NCBI GenBank assembly: GCA_019916065.1
Contig: CM034233.1
Coordinates: 26,671,936-26,735,935, forward strand
DNA length: 64,000 bases
Direction: 5' to 3'
Source of the DNA: Vitellaria paradoxa
Taxonomy: Eukaryota; Streptophyta; Magnoliopsida; Ericales; Sapotaceae
Below are positions 1 through 11,026 of the stretch, piece after piece. The notes below the pieces were generated by a model. The model ran no database searches and was not told where the DNA came from. It saw nothing but the letters and a program-made list of their open reading frames with translations. Both the position numbers and the translations under genes were made by a program. How positions within the stretch are numbered: the stretch's first letter is position 1; every line of letters begins with the position of its first letter.

Positions 1-2111
1 TGTTTATGTGCAACATGAAAATTCGTACATTTAATCATGATAAATGTCAAATTAGACAATTCCAGCCATTCAAATCATGTATGTCAAAAAATGGTAAAGT
101 GAGAAACAAAAGAAGCTATAGCAAATTAATAGATTTCAAGATTAAAGATTTAGATGCCTAAGGAATAAATAGTTTATGACATCACCAACAAAATTAGGTA
201 AGATAGATGAAGTGGGAAACATTCTAAATTTTTGCATATCTAATTAGGTATTTATTACGTAAAATAAAAGTAAAATCAAATTATTCAAAATTTCTTTTCG
301 TTATGACAACCAGTCCAATTCAATGGAAGTGAATATTTGTGTTCTTCATTTTGTATTAGTGAAGGAGTACGTACATTGTTATATGTTAGTGAAGATGTCT
401 ATTGTGGTTGGTGTGTTGAATGGGAAAAAAGAAAATATATTTTGTACTATTGCGATTCTACTTATAACTAAATTTGCGCATACAAAAAATTTTAATCTTA
501 ATGGTCTGAAGTTTTTCACCCTTATTCGTTAATGGTTTTCTTTGTAAATTTTTGTGTTTAATCTCTTTATTTTTTTCATACGTTAAAAATTATTTGTTTA
601 ATATTGTGAATATGATCTATCTTAGCACATTAAAAATTTCAAACCTTAATGGAAAACTTTGTATTTCTTTCGAGCAACTTGTTATAGGTACTACTTATGA
701 TACTGTTAATTATATATATATATATATATACATATTAGAGTAAATGTTAGAGGTGTTTTTGGGTTAATGATTTTATAAGAGAAAAGTAATGGAAACAATT
801 TATACAATAAGGAAATTCAAGAATTTGAATTTGGGATATATTTAATCGTTGGATTTATTCAACGGTCATAATTACATATTTTCTCTTCACTTTAATTGTA
901 TTTTCGACTACTTCACATAAAATATTTTCTTTTACTCTTTTAATTTTTTAAATAATTTTCTATAATTTAAATATCTTTCTAAAAATAAGAGATGATATAG
1001 TAGGAAAAATATTAAATAGGGAATTGTTTTTAAGAAAATATTGAATTGGAAATATTGTTGAAAAATAGTATTATTTGAGAAAAACTCAGATTTGTGAAAT
1101 CTAAAGGTGTAAATAAATATCAAAAAATAAATAGTTAGGTATTAAATGCTGTGTAATAAATATAAATTTATTTTGTATTAATGTATAATAATTGTACATT
1201 CAGATTTAATGTAAGAATACAAATTTTTATTTCTACTCAAAAGTTAATGAATATTAAAAAAATAAATAATAAGAAAAGGGGCAAATATTCATGATAGACT
1301 TGTAAGATATAGTAGCTGGTCATGATTTATTTACTTTCATTTTTATGTATTTTGTTTTGGAGATTGGTTTTGGGCCTAGTTTGTGACATAATGTTTTGTA
1401 GCGCTTTGTGACAAGTTATAGACTTTTGGGTATTTTAAAATTAAACACAATTGTTATTTATTGTTTCTACTCTGATTGGTATTTGATGTATGATTTTATG
1501 TAATTATTATTGTGGGTTTGTTCTCACGTCCCTGAATTGTCGATTTCAGGGCGTGACAGCCATGAGCGGAGGTATGTATAGGCTCGCTAGGATGGGCTGT
1601 AATGTGAATAAAATTTTGGTCCAAAATTTTTTTAATGCTAATAGTTTAAAACATCTTAACTTAATTATTTATAATTCAATTTAATATAAAATTATAATCT
1701 GGTTTAATACTCAATTCATAGTTTAAGATAAGAAAATTTTTTGACTTAATTTAATATTAAATTATAAGTTAGTTTAATATTAAGTCCATAACTCTGAGTA
1801 AAAAAAATTTCTAACTTTGCCCTTGGCCGACAGCTTCTCCCCTTTTCAACAAGTGATATATATGTGTATATACACACATTTATGAAGCTCCAGAGTTTTA
1901 TTGATTCAGAATATAGAGGTAGAAATAAAATCTCGTATTGCTCAAATTATCAAGCTAGAGGTACAAAGGATGATTATAAAAGACGAGAACTTCCGAAACA
2001 AAATTCCTAAGTTTTCAAATTCATCATCTGGTCACCTTTCACACCACTTATACAAGTTTGTCACCAAAGTCTGGTAAAATTTGAAAGAACTTGTTCCACG
2101 ATGTCATAATC
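1..2111. other. AT-rich intergenic spacer
   Basis: No gene is recognisable. The short open frames here lack any family motif and are low complexity. There is an (AT)n microsatellite around 711-731. A 12-bp hairpin with an 8-base loop at 1524-1556 is followed by a GGCGTGACA-like end, which could be the 3' edge of a very old LTR. A 14-bp perfect palindrome (TGTGTATATACACA) lies near 1864-1878. The rest looks like featureless A/T-rich spacer. Confidence 0.6.
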
Positions 2112-2114
2112 TAA

Positions 2115-2261
2115 GGCCCTGTTTGGTAGACAAAAAATGAAGAAAAAAGTACAATAAAAATAGAAAGATGTGACGTAAGGGTGATATGTGAAAAATTTTG
2201 ATTGGAGAAAAGTACAAAAATTATTTAAAATTGATGATTTTTGGTGTGACCAAACAGGTCC
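2115..2261. mobile_element. Tourist-type MITE, 147 bp, copy 1
   Basis: Terminal inverted repeats of about 12 bp (GGCCCTGTTTGGT on the left, ACCAAACAGGTCC on the right) are flanked on both sides by TAA (2112-2114 and 2262-2264). TAA/TTA duplications and GGG/GGC-starting ends are typical of PIF/Harbinger (Tourist) MITEs. The interior is A/T-rich and non-coding. A second copy of exactly the same length is at 32550-32696, with the same TAA duplication and a closely similar interior. Confidence 0.85.
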
Positions 2262-2437
2262 TAAATGTCGAAAATCCTGCAAGAAGAAAAAAAAATGAAA
2301 AGATTTACCACAAATTAAAATAAAAAGTAAAACTATATATATATTTATATGTATGTATATAAAATAATGATTTATTGTAAAATTTTTACTCATTTTTTAT
2401 ATCCATCAACTGAAACAAAGAGATCAATTTTTAACTT

Positions 2438-2846
2438 ATGCGCTGTTTGGATGTCAAAATTTTAGTGATTTTTAGTCATTTCTTAACAAAAGTTGGTACA
2501 CAAAACTTTTTATATTTAGTAAAACAAGTAAAAATTTTTAATAAATTCTGACAGTTATTCTGTATTTGGTAAAATAAATAAAAAATTTAATAATTAATAA
2601 CTTTTTAAGTGTTTGATAAAAATTTTAGTAACTTTTGAATTGTATTAAAATGAAATAACTATTATAATATTAGTCAACTCAGCAAAAATTAAAAATTTGA
2701 CAATTTCTCAACTTAGAAAAAATTGAAGTTTTAACAACCTATCAACTCAGTAAAATTGATAATTTTTGATATTTTATTAAACACCTAAAAATCAAAGTTG
2801 ATATTTTTTAAACCACCCCTTTTTTTTTCCCTCCAAACGGGGCCAC
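2438..2846. mobile_element. TIR-type repeat, ~400 bp (family C)
   Basis: An A/T-rich non-coding element opening with GCGCTGTTTGGATG and closing with CTCCAAACGGGGCC, which are imperfect inverted repeats. The interior shares stretches such as TTTTGAATTG...TAAA.TGAAATGACTATTATA with the segment at about 30333-30687, so the two are copies of one repeat family. No target duplication was resolved. Boundaries are approximate. Confidence 0.5.
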
Positions 2847-2888
2847 AACTACTATGTTCTGGGGATTTTTACCTATCTGTGTTGGATC

Positions 2889-5800
2889 TCACTTGATCAA
2901 CTTTAGGGGCCTCATCATCACATTGTCTTCATGATCCAAAATCTGCATTATTGATAATTTGACAACAAAACAGCACTTATGAATATGGTGGCTATTGAAG
3001 GGAATATACCCAAAAAAAAAAAATTATTTTTAAGGATTTTTATGAGAATGAGAAGAACATCATGCTTACGTGGCAATGGTAGACGTAACCAGGCTTGGCA
3101 GTTGCATCAAACTTGTATGACGCATTGGAATGTATGTAAGAAAATCTCACTAGGATCTTTGTCACAAATCCAGGTGTCATCTTGTACACGTTCTTCCACC
3201 CCTTTTCATGGGCCGGCACTTCCGTTCTGTTGCCACGTGCATACTTGCTGATTTGGCACTTGATCGCATCGTTCATCGCTGTCATGCAATCTCGGAACTC
3301 ATCAATGTCGACCAACTCCGTCTGATCCAGCACCACAAACAAACCCAGATGGACATGCAACGGGTGATTATCCTCCGTTAGATTGATCAGGTTCCAAATC
3401 TCCGAGGTCCCCACTTTAGGTGTCTCCGTCGCGGGCGCTTCGTACGGTTTAGCATTTAGATACAAATGGGTAGGCTCATCAATGGGGCTCGTGTACTCGT
3501 ACATTGCGATGTACCGTGTTACCGAAGCACTGGATAAATCAGGAGACGGGTATTTGATCAACTTGTCGGGTACCCGCCACTTGTCGACCTCGCGTTGCGG
3601 TTTGATGATGAACTTCATCACTTTACCATTGGCTTCGTTGACCGGGTCGCCCGACGGGTATGGATACGGTGCGCTATTGGCTAGGATAGCCGAATTAGAC
3701 GCCGACTTTGAAAAGTCAACAACCACGTCAGCAATCTCAGACGGTGCCAGGAGGAGCTCTTTGAGCATTACTGGCCGTTCGTCGTAGACCGAATCGGATG
3801 CCACGTGGATAAATCTCAGACCGTTGGTGAAGAAGAACCTGAAGAATCGAGCATTGCTCGCATTGATGATGCGGAATCGGTACAATCTCCGCCGTACGAT
3901 CATGCGGGGCCAGGCCTTGCCGTTTACGATAATGGCGTCGCCGAAATATTCCGGCTGCCACTGAGGGTGTATGGAGGGATTATTTCCTGTAGGACTCATG
4001 TATATGGAACCATCGGTGCGAAAGCTGCGATCACAGACGACCAACGGGCGATCGAATTCATCGCCGGACGGAAGGCGAAGTGGGGCCTCGATCGTAGGGT
4101 GGCGGATGATGTAGGCCCCAATCAAGCCAGCCAGAAGGTTGACCCTGGTCAACCCCATCGCATGGTCATGGTACCATAGGTTTCCCGGCTGCTGGTTGTT
4201 GAAGTAGTGATATCTTTTCCTAGTCCAGGTGGGTCCCTTTTCTTTAAATCGTCCGGTGAACCATGACTCCGCGTGTCCATCGCTCTGTGGCTCACCGACG
4301 GCTCCGTGGAGGTGAACGACAGTAGGAATGCCCTTCTTGGAGGTGGGAATGGCCGTTGGAATGGTTGGGTCCCACGGAAGCACGTGCTTCGAAGGGAGGT
4401 AATTTTTCCACTTCACGTACGTGTCGATCCCGTATAGGGCCTCGATGGTTGGACCAGGGACTGTTGCGGTGTCCTCGGATGCACCGTAGGCAAACACTGG
4501 TGTTGGTGGGATATCCCGATGGAATTTCTGCGAGGAAAGAAAAGAAAGAGAACAGGGCCAGCTCCGAAGATTAGATTAGGTAATAAGTGAGTGGTAGGTC
4601 TTTGGCCAATGCTAGTGTTCACAAAAGTGTCAAATAAAAAACAAAATAAAATAAAAGCACTTTCGAAACAACAAACAGCGCACCCATGTCCACCAAATGA
4701 CTGTTAGGTACGTTTGATAAAAATTAAAATAAAATAAGATAAAGTAAAAAAATTGGTGAGTTTATAATTTTTATAATAACATAAAAGATAAATAAGTTTT
4801 AAAAATTTTTAAGAATTTTTAAAATTTTTTAATAATTTTTAACAAATCAAATGGAACAATGATGATATAAGGTCCATAAAGCAGGGCAGGGCAGGCAGAG
4901 CATATTCGGGACTATTTGAAAGAAAAAAAGTTAGCAAAAAAGTATAACAGAAATATAAAGATGTTACGTAAAAGTAATACGTATTAAAATTTTATTAGAA
5001 GAAAGTATAAAAAATAATTAAAATTTAATAACTTTTAATAAATTTTGACCGGCTAAACGGGGTCTCATATAACAAACACAACAATTCGGACAGGGTTTAT
5101 TTTTGTATAAATATATAATTAAAACATTTAGAAAGTAGATAGAATAAGAATAAAGGAATACTTACCAAAAAATAATAATAATGGTAAGAATAAAGGAATC
5201 CCATGTCGGAAAGCTAAAAACCTGCGGTGCACGGGGCTTGAGCTGATACCGTTTCTACCCTTTAAAAATTTATGGGATCTGTGCGTTTGAAATTTAGGTG
5301 CTGTTTGGCACGTTTAAATTTATAAAAATTTATATAAAATTATAAATTTTTTTGGACCAAAATTTCTCACAAGTTATCTTTACAGCAACTTTTTAAATTT
5401 TCTAGCTATCCAAACAAAACCTTAGACTTACTTTGAGAAAAAAAAATAATTCTTTTTTTTTTAACTTTTTTTTTTGGTAACTGTCTACTAATGAACTATT
5501 AAAAAATTAAGTTTTTTTATTTGAAAAAAGAAAAAAATAACTTTTTTTAATAATTAGTTTTTAAAATTTTTGTTTAATTTGACATTTTTACCTTTCATGA
5601 ATTAAAAAAAAATAAATAAGAGGATAAATTAAAAAAAAAAAGTAATAAAACTTAACTAAAAACTAAGAATTTAACTAGGTTGCAAACGGAGCCTTAGATT
5701 GTGGTTGAGTGGCTTATATTTAGGGAGTTGATTTTTGTTTACTTCAAAAATAAATGTTTCAATATAATTTTATTAAATAATATAATTTTTTTATCATTCA

Positions 5801-6725
5801 ACAAAATAAATTATGATGCATGTATTTTAAATTATTACAAAAAAAAATTAATTATTTAAAATTATTAAAAATATTTAATTCCACTTATTTATTGCTTTAA
5901 TATAATTATTATGACTTTTTAATATTTTCATACAAATTAATATAATTTAATCTTAAATTTATTCTCTTGAGATACACGTTACCCAATCGGAGTAGGTTAA
6001 TAAATTGCTGCAAATTGCACCTTGATTAATTTATTTGCGCGTGCTTAGTTATTACAAATCGGAAAATCCAAAGACCATATTAGAGGTATTTGATGGGTTA
6101 AAATTAATTAAAATTTATTAATTTTTTTATATTTTTTTAATTAAATTTTACCCCGTATTACTTTGATATCAAGTCTTGATATTTTTACTATACTTTTTTT
6201 TCTTAAATTTTGTTAACCAAACTCCTCTATTATTTAAAAAATTTGTTATTTGAGGTTTCTTGAAACAAACCCATAAAAATAAATAAATAAATGAAAATTT
6301 CAAAACAACAATAGTTCGATGAATTCAAACAATTTTATGCTGCATATGAAATGATGAAAAATAAGATAAATTAAATAAATAATTTTTAAAAGTTTATAAC
6401 CAATCAAATGAAACCTGAATCAGCCTGTGGCTAGATATATATTGTGCACATGGAAAAAATATAAGTATAGAGAGAGAGAGAGAGAGAGAGATTTTACCCA
6501 CTTCTTGTGGAACATGCCGATCATTAAGGACTTGGGGACTGGAATACCATTGAAGACATCATAACCTTTAATTTTGGGCATATCAAGAAGATCGTCAACA
6601 AACATTTCCAGCTGGGTTGAGTTTATCAATCTCTCTTCTCCTTCTTCTGCTCCTCCTGTAGTCCTGATTAGAAGAACCCCCACCAGAGCTAAATACACGA
6701 CTTGATAAGACATATATTTGTCCAT
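2889..6725 (-). CDS. LPR1/LPR2-like multicopper oxidase (secreted ferroxidase family), three exons
   Basis: Model on the minus strand: exon 1 6725-6498 (76 codons), exon 2 4527-3070 (486 codons), exon 3 2942-2889 (17 codons plus TGA); 579 residues, all introns phase 0 and GT-AG. The first ATG (6725) starts a hydrophobic signal peptide (MDKYMSYQVVYLALVGVLLI) ending near TTGGAEE, so the protein is probably secreted. Copper ligands: HLHG (H148, H150), WYHDHAMG (H196, H198), HPLHVH (H464, H467, H469), and HCH (560-562) continuing in exon 3 as ILDHEDNVM, which supplies H566 and axial M571. Order, spacing and length (about 580 residues) match the plant LPR1/LPR2 proteins, cell-wall/apoplastic ferroxidases that act in the root-growth response to low phosphate; ferroxidase activity here is inferred from family. 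No stop or frameshift is seen, so the gene looks functional. Other multicopper oxidases (laccase, ascorbate oxidase) fit less well because exon 1 carries the LPR-type LEMFVDDLLDMPKIKGYDV segment. Confidence 0.93.
3070..4527 (-). CDS. Exon 2 of the LPR-like multicopper oxidase
   Basis: The main coding exon. Its acceptor is TTTCCTCGCAG before 4527 and it opens with KFHRDIPPTPVFAYG, matching the LPR family directly after the exon 1 end MFHKKW. The donor follows CAC (3072-3070) with GTAAGC. Simple reading through the donor adds a spurious tail (VSMMFFSFS) and would lose the last type-1 copper ligands. The exon has clearly higher GC than the surrounding A/T-rich DNA. Confidence 0.92.
4528..6497 (-). 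other. Intron 1 of the LPR-like gene (1,970 bp)
   Basis: Bounded by the donor TGG|GTAAAA (6497) and acceptor GCAG|AAA (4528). A (GA)n tract at about 6471-6490, a CT repeat in the transcript, starts six bases into the intron. The intron holds several A/T-rich MITE-like segments: about 4709-4850, about 4911-5065 (right end CGGCTAAACGGGGTC), 5297-5421 (listed separately), and about 6087-6230. No coding sequence is seen. Confidence 0.85.
5297..5421. mobile_element. Small Tourist-type MITE in intron 1
   Basis: Ends GGTGCTGTTTGG and CCAAACAAAACC form a 12-bp imperfect inverted repeat, flanked on both sides by TTA (5294-5296, 5422-5424). It is 125 bp, A/T-rich and non-coding. TTA target duplications indicate PIF/Harbinger-type mobilisation. 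Confidence 0.7.
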
Positions 6726-7063
6726 TTTAACCACCTTTGCTTCGTAGGCACTATGTGTGTGTGTGTGTGTGTGTGTGTGAGACAGAGACAGGTGTGTAGA
6801 ATTGGGAGCCTGGGAACTTGGTTTAACTGATACTAGTTCATGTGAATATGTATGAGAGAGGAGAGAACTGGATAGGGGCTTGGGTTTAGTACTAATTCAC
6901 AAGACACACACACACACACACATATATACTTAGAGAGAGAGAGAGGGGTGTAGAATTGTGACCTGAGTTTTGGTACTAATTCATGCGAAGAAGATGTGAG
7001 AAAGAAGAGAACTGATTTCAAAACGGAGGGCGACCTGTTCTAGAGCGCCTAGAGCTGAGTTTG

Positions 7064-7105
<42 letters not shown>

Positions 7106-7117
7106 GGGGGGGGGGGT
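6726..7117 (-). promoter_or_regulatory. 5' region of the LPR-like gene with microsatellites and a duplicated segment
   Basis: Directly upstream of the ATG (6725) are a (TG)n tract at 6754-6779 (CA repeat in the transcript direction), a CA/GA tract at about 6904-6944, a (GA)n tract of about 35 bp at 7069-7103 and an 11-base G run at 7106-7116. A segment beginning GTGTAGAATTG and ending GAGAGAACTG is present twice (about 6794-6871 and 6948-7012), with a shorter partial copy (TTAGTACTAATTCA) near 6886-6899. The (TG)n tract probably lies in the 5' UTR. No TATA box was assigned. Confidence 0.55.
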
Positions 7118-7420
7118 TTGCTAATTGATCATGACAAAGATAATGGCAAGGGTGAAAGTGGAGGATTTGGGGGGCGGAGATTTAAGTTGAATTTAGTCCA
7201 TTTAATAGCTAGTAAATCTATTTTATTGATTTGAAAAAATGATTTTTTATTTTTTTAAAAATAAATCAGTAATTATAAATATCTCACAAGAACAAGCCTA
7301 AAATAAAAACACACACTCCTAAGACAGCAGGCTTAGTGCTTAAAAAGACCCTCGAGTATAATCAATTAACAAATCTAAATCAAACAGAGTATACAACAAA
7401 ATGGTTTTGTTAAAGATACC
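7118..7420. other. Spacer upstream of the LPR-like gene
   Basis: No open frame, repeat end or motif was recognised in these roughly 300 bases. Confidence 0.5.
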
Positions 7421-8043
7421 TTTACAACAAAATGGTTTGGTTCGGTTTGGTCCGTTTTTGGACTATTTATGGGATCGGACCGGATTTTCGGTTTGAAAAT
7501 TTTCAAAACTGGAACCAGTTGTTATAATTCGGTTTCGGTTCAATCGATTTTGGTCTGGTTCCATTCGGTTCTGGTTTCAATCCAATTTCTATTGTAGGCT
7601 ACAATTTTGCGCCAAGCTTAATATAAAAAAATTCAATTCTGACCAATATATTAAAAAACTTATAAAAATTATATTAATGTGGCTTTCAAACCTATTACGA
7701 ACTCAAAAAATATTTTCACCTCTAGCCTAATTTCCAGCCATGGCCTAGTTTTCTCCACTGTGGCATTATAAGCAGTTGGTAGGTGTTGCTTAGTGGTAAA
7801 GTCATCACTTGAAAACTTTGGGATCTTGAGTTCGAGTCCCAACCACTACATTTTGCTACACATTTGTATTATTACCGGTTCGGTTCGGTTCGGTCCAATT
7901 CGGTTTTAAAACCCTCAAAATCGAAAACCAAACCAATTTCAAAAAATTAAAATTTTTTAAACCGAAATCAAACCAAAATTTAAAAAATCGGTTTACAAAA
8001 TCCGATTCGATCTGATTTTTCAATTTTTTGTAACACCCCTAAT
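7421..8043. repeat. Decayed TIR repeat rich in GGTTCGGTTT motifs
   Basis: Blocks of GGTTCGGTTTGG-type sequence on the left (7437-7570) and the complementary orientation on the right (7880-8030), ending TTGTAACACCCCTAA. This layout, with the TTAGGGGTGTTAC end, resembles non-autonomous hAT-like repeats common in plants. The left terminus is not recognisable. A tRNA-like segment lies inside at about 7772-7865. Confidence 0.45.
7772..7865 (+). mobile_element. Possible tRNA-derived SINE head
   Basis: TTGCTTAGTGG at 7786-7796 resembles an RNA polymerase III A box, and GAGTTCGAGTCCC at 7828-7840 resembles a B box, spaced about 40 bp as in tRNA genes. A short arm TTGGG/CCCAA encloses the B box, but no complete cloverleaf forms, so it is not called as a tRNA gene. 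It sits within a decayed TIR repeat. Alternative: chance similarity. Confidence 0.4.
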
Positions 8044-8446
8044 ATTAGACATTGGTACACGGATGCGTGTGAATACTTGTCTTAATAATTAATAAAATTA
8101 TAAAAAAATAATAAAAGTGTCTCAAATAATAAATAATAAGTAGTTAAATTATTTAAGTAAATAATAAATAATTTAGAAGTATTAAAATAAAATAAAAAAG
8201 TTATAAAATTAGTAAATAGTTGAAAGAATATTTAAAGTAGATAAAAATATAAACAGATGAAATTACGTAATCGTGTGACAGACAATAAAAAATTATTTTT
8301 TAATATCATTAAAGTATAAATAATTATAGGAAGTTAAAGGATATTATAAGGAAAAAAATTTCACTAAAAAATTATTTCATAAAAGAAAAAAGTTTCATCA
8401 AATCTTAGTGTTTGTTTTATATTAATATAAATATAGATATAGGTGA
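8043..8446. other. A/T-rich spacer
   Basis: Dominated by A and T with short direct repeats of the ATAATAAATAATTA kind. No coding sequence or element end is recognisable. Confidence 0.5.
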
Positions 8447-8945
8447 AGTTTGGAGTCGTAAAAAATATGAAAAAATAAAATGAATTGAGATAAAATTTGA
8501 TTTTGGGTTAATTTTGGTATTTGGTGTTTTTTTTTTCTAAACTGTGTGTTTTGGAGATAAATAGTAGCAAACCATTGGAACGATTGCTCAGAAACCGCTC
8601 CCACGGATTCAAAAAATTAACACTCAATGTTCTACTTTGGAGATGCATAGTATCAAAACCGTGAGAATAATTTTTCAAATCCGTTCTCACGGATTCAAAA
8701 AAATTCATATAAAATAGCAATAATGGTACTCGTTTAAAAGCTTTCAACTCGAAAAATATGATTGTCAAAAAAATTTACGCATTCTGTTAACCTCTGGATT
8801 TTTTATTTTTTTTAGCGAAATATTGAAATTTTTTGAAATTAGTAAAAGTCGGGATTTGTAAATGTGTAATAGAAAATTTTAGTGATTTATAGAGGTTGTT
8901 GGAAATTTATTTTATTTTATTTTATTTGTTAGAATACCAAACGTA
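8447..8945. repeat. TIR-type repeat, family B, reverse orientation
   Basis: This segment shares the pattern GGAGATAAATAGT, ACGGATTCAAAAA and AAACCGTT-like blocks, reverse-complemented, with the copies at 10008-10400 and 28484-28925. Open frames in it are by-products of the repeat. The left edge reads TTTGGAGTCG and the right edge ACCAAACGTAGCC. Boundaries are approximate. Confidence 0.45.
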
Positions 8946-10007
8946 GCCATAGAGATATATATCTATTTTACACTTCCACACGCATATATTTATATATATG
9001 TATATTTTTTGATAAGTGAACGAGTTTAATTTGTCTTAAATTTTTTTTGTATTTTGTTTATTAATTAGTACTTAAAAAGGTGCTTTGCCACTACTAAGTT
9101 TAAATTTATGATTGTATTACGATCTTTATGGTGATTTCTGTTATGTTTTTTAATTTTTTTGTTTTCACTTTTAATTTCCCAACCTTTTAGAAAAATTGTA
9201 TACACGAACTTCCTTGAAATATCACAATGGTCTTTTTATTTGTTGGAGTAGATATCTAACAATGGCGATTGATTTTGATTCTCTGTGACCAAAGAAAAGA
9301 TAGGAGAAAATGCTAAATTTTAAGAATTTTAAAATATATGTTTATTCTTTTTAATATAATGATTAATTTATCTTCTAAAAATAAAAAATTATATTTTTTT
9401 ATTATTAGGGCTCTGTTTGATACACTAAATTTCATCAAAATTTATCAATTTTAACTAATTTTTTATATTTTTTTCTAATTAAAATTTTTTACATATTAGT
9501 TTTATTTTATGTCTTTCTATTTTTATTATATTTTTTTATTAATTTTTTTTGTCAACTAAAAACACTCTAAACGAAGGGCTAAATTTACATTTTAAAAACT
9601 TAAAAACAATTTCAGGCCATCGAAAGTGGAAGGATAGTGGACCATTTTCCAATTGTTGGGTTTCGATGTCTCCCAAAAAGTGAGAACAGAGAAGGGCGTG
9701 GAATTCAAAGGGGCCGGCCGTAGCACATGACACCTTTCATTTCCGCGAAGCATCTTTTGTCCTCTTCTCTATCATCTCATTGGCAGTAGGGGTGCAACTT
9801 GTATGGTTCCACGCGGACGAGAACTTGATCTAAAATTTTCAGAGTTATTTTTTTTCTTTTTTCCTTTTTTTTTTGTTTTTTCCGATTGATAGTTAAAAAA
9901 TAAAGGCATTAATTATAAGATCAACCTCAAATATAATAAATATCACCATACTCTCAACTGAAATATATATATATTGAGCATTTAAATTATTAAATTTATA
10001 ATATTAC
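8946..10007. other. Spacer with one MITE-like segment and a GC-normal island
   Basis: About 9408-9575 opens GGGCTCTGTTTGATAC after TTA and ends in CAACTAAAAACACTC; it looks like a worn Tourist-type MITE. Positions 9600-9840 have ordinary base composition (GGGGCCGGCCG at 9711-9720) in a surrounding A/T sea, but show no recognisable coding motif on either strand. The remainder is low-complexity A/T. Confidence 0.45.
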
Positions 10008-10400
10008 CTCCGTTTGGCACAACAAAAAATATCTAAAAATTTCTATAAATTTCAAACACATTTTACACTCCTCATACTTAGTAAAATTTTTATAAATTTA
10101 TATACATATATATATCCTAATAATTTTTTTACAAAACCCGATAACATTTTATAAATCCCAATAAACTTTTTACAAAACCAAAAACTTTTTAACCACTTTA
10201 AATAAATTTTGATATGAAACTATTTCAACGGAATCAAAAAACCATTCAGATGGTTTCTCCCTTCAAAAAGTTGATGTAAAAGTAAAAAAAATTTACTATT
10301 TATCTCTAAAAAAAATGTAGTTTTATGATTGCACGTCAAAAACTAAAAAATTTCTCAGATCACATTTTTCAATGTTTTTCAGTGTGTCAACTAGGCCTAT
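10008..10400. repeat. TIR-type repeat, family B, ~390 bp
   Basis: Opens CTCCGTTTGGCAC and closes near GTGTGTCAACTAGGCC. The interior carries TTTATAAATTTATAT, ACAAATCCCAATAAA-like, TTTTGATAT and CACTATTTATCTCT-like blocks in the same order as 28484-28925; 51215-51545 is more distant. Non-coding, non-autonomous repeat; class uncertain. Confidence 0.5.
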
Positions 10401-10886
10401 TATAAACTAACCCCTTAAATTATTAATTTATAATATTAACCATTTTTTATGATGATATTTATAATTAGGAAATGATAATAACTCTTCTATTAGTTTTTCT
10501 CACTCCACATTACTTTATTTTATTAAAATTATTGTGGAGTGTGAGAAGCTACTAAAAGAGTATAAATATCCACACTCTTATAATTTTGACAAAGTTTAGT
10601 TAACAAATATAAATATGAGAAATAATTTTTTTTTCTACTAGATATTTCATGATTTTATTAACATAAAATAGCACTCATATAAAAATCTAAGAAAAAATTT
10701 ATTTTCATAATTTCAGTAAATTTTTTAAGATATTTTTGTCAATTAAAATTATATACTTCAATTCTTTTCTTTACAAATGTTCACGTTGGTATAACTAATT
10801 TACTCCCTAATTAATTTTCTCATTTGCCCATACTTTATGAAATTCTCCTCGGCTTCATGTGCAAAATATTTGAATTTTTTTTTTCG
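10401..10886. other. A/T-rich spacer left of the Mutator-like element
   Basis: No gene or clear element end. A short inverted pair (TTACTAAAAGAGTATAAATATCC...and GATAATAACTCTTCTATTAG) around 10465-10570 suggests a small worn foldback, not pursued further. Confidence 0.4.
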
Positions 10887-11026
10887 AAAAGTCTACTCCC
10901 TCCGCTTCAAAATCCCACACCATCCACCGCTTGCCTATGTGGAAGTGGGCCCCACCTAATTAAAAAAAAAAGAAGCACATGGCAAACAAAACGGAAGAAG
11001 AAATCACGCCTCTTTCAAAACATTTC
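10887..11026 (+). repeat. Left TIR of the MULE
   Basis: About 140 bp, the inverted counterpart of 14626-14771. The shared core CCCCACCTAATTAAAAAAAA at about 10951-10970 is exact or nearly so in both arms. Confidence 0.75.

Noticed and set aside
2061..2393. 110-residue minus-strand frame
   Set aside because: Runs through the 147-bp MITE and flanking A/T repeats; not a gene.
3383..4179. Plus-strand open frames across the LPR-like gene
   Set aside because: Shadows of the minus-strand coding exon; the minus strand carries the copper motifs.
7772..7865. Functional tRNA gene
   Set aside because: A- and B-box-like words are present, but no complete cloverleaf or acceptor stem forms.
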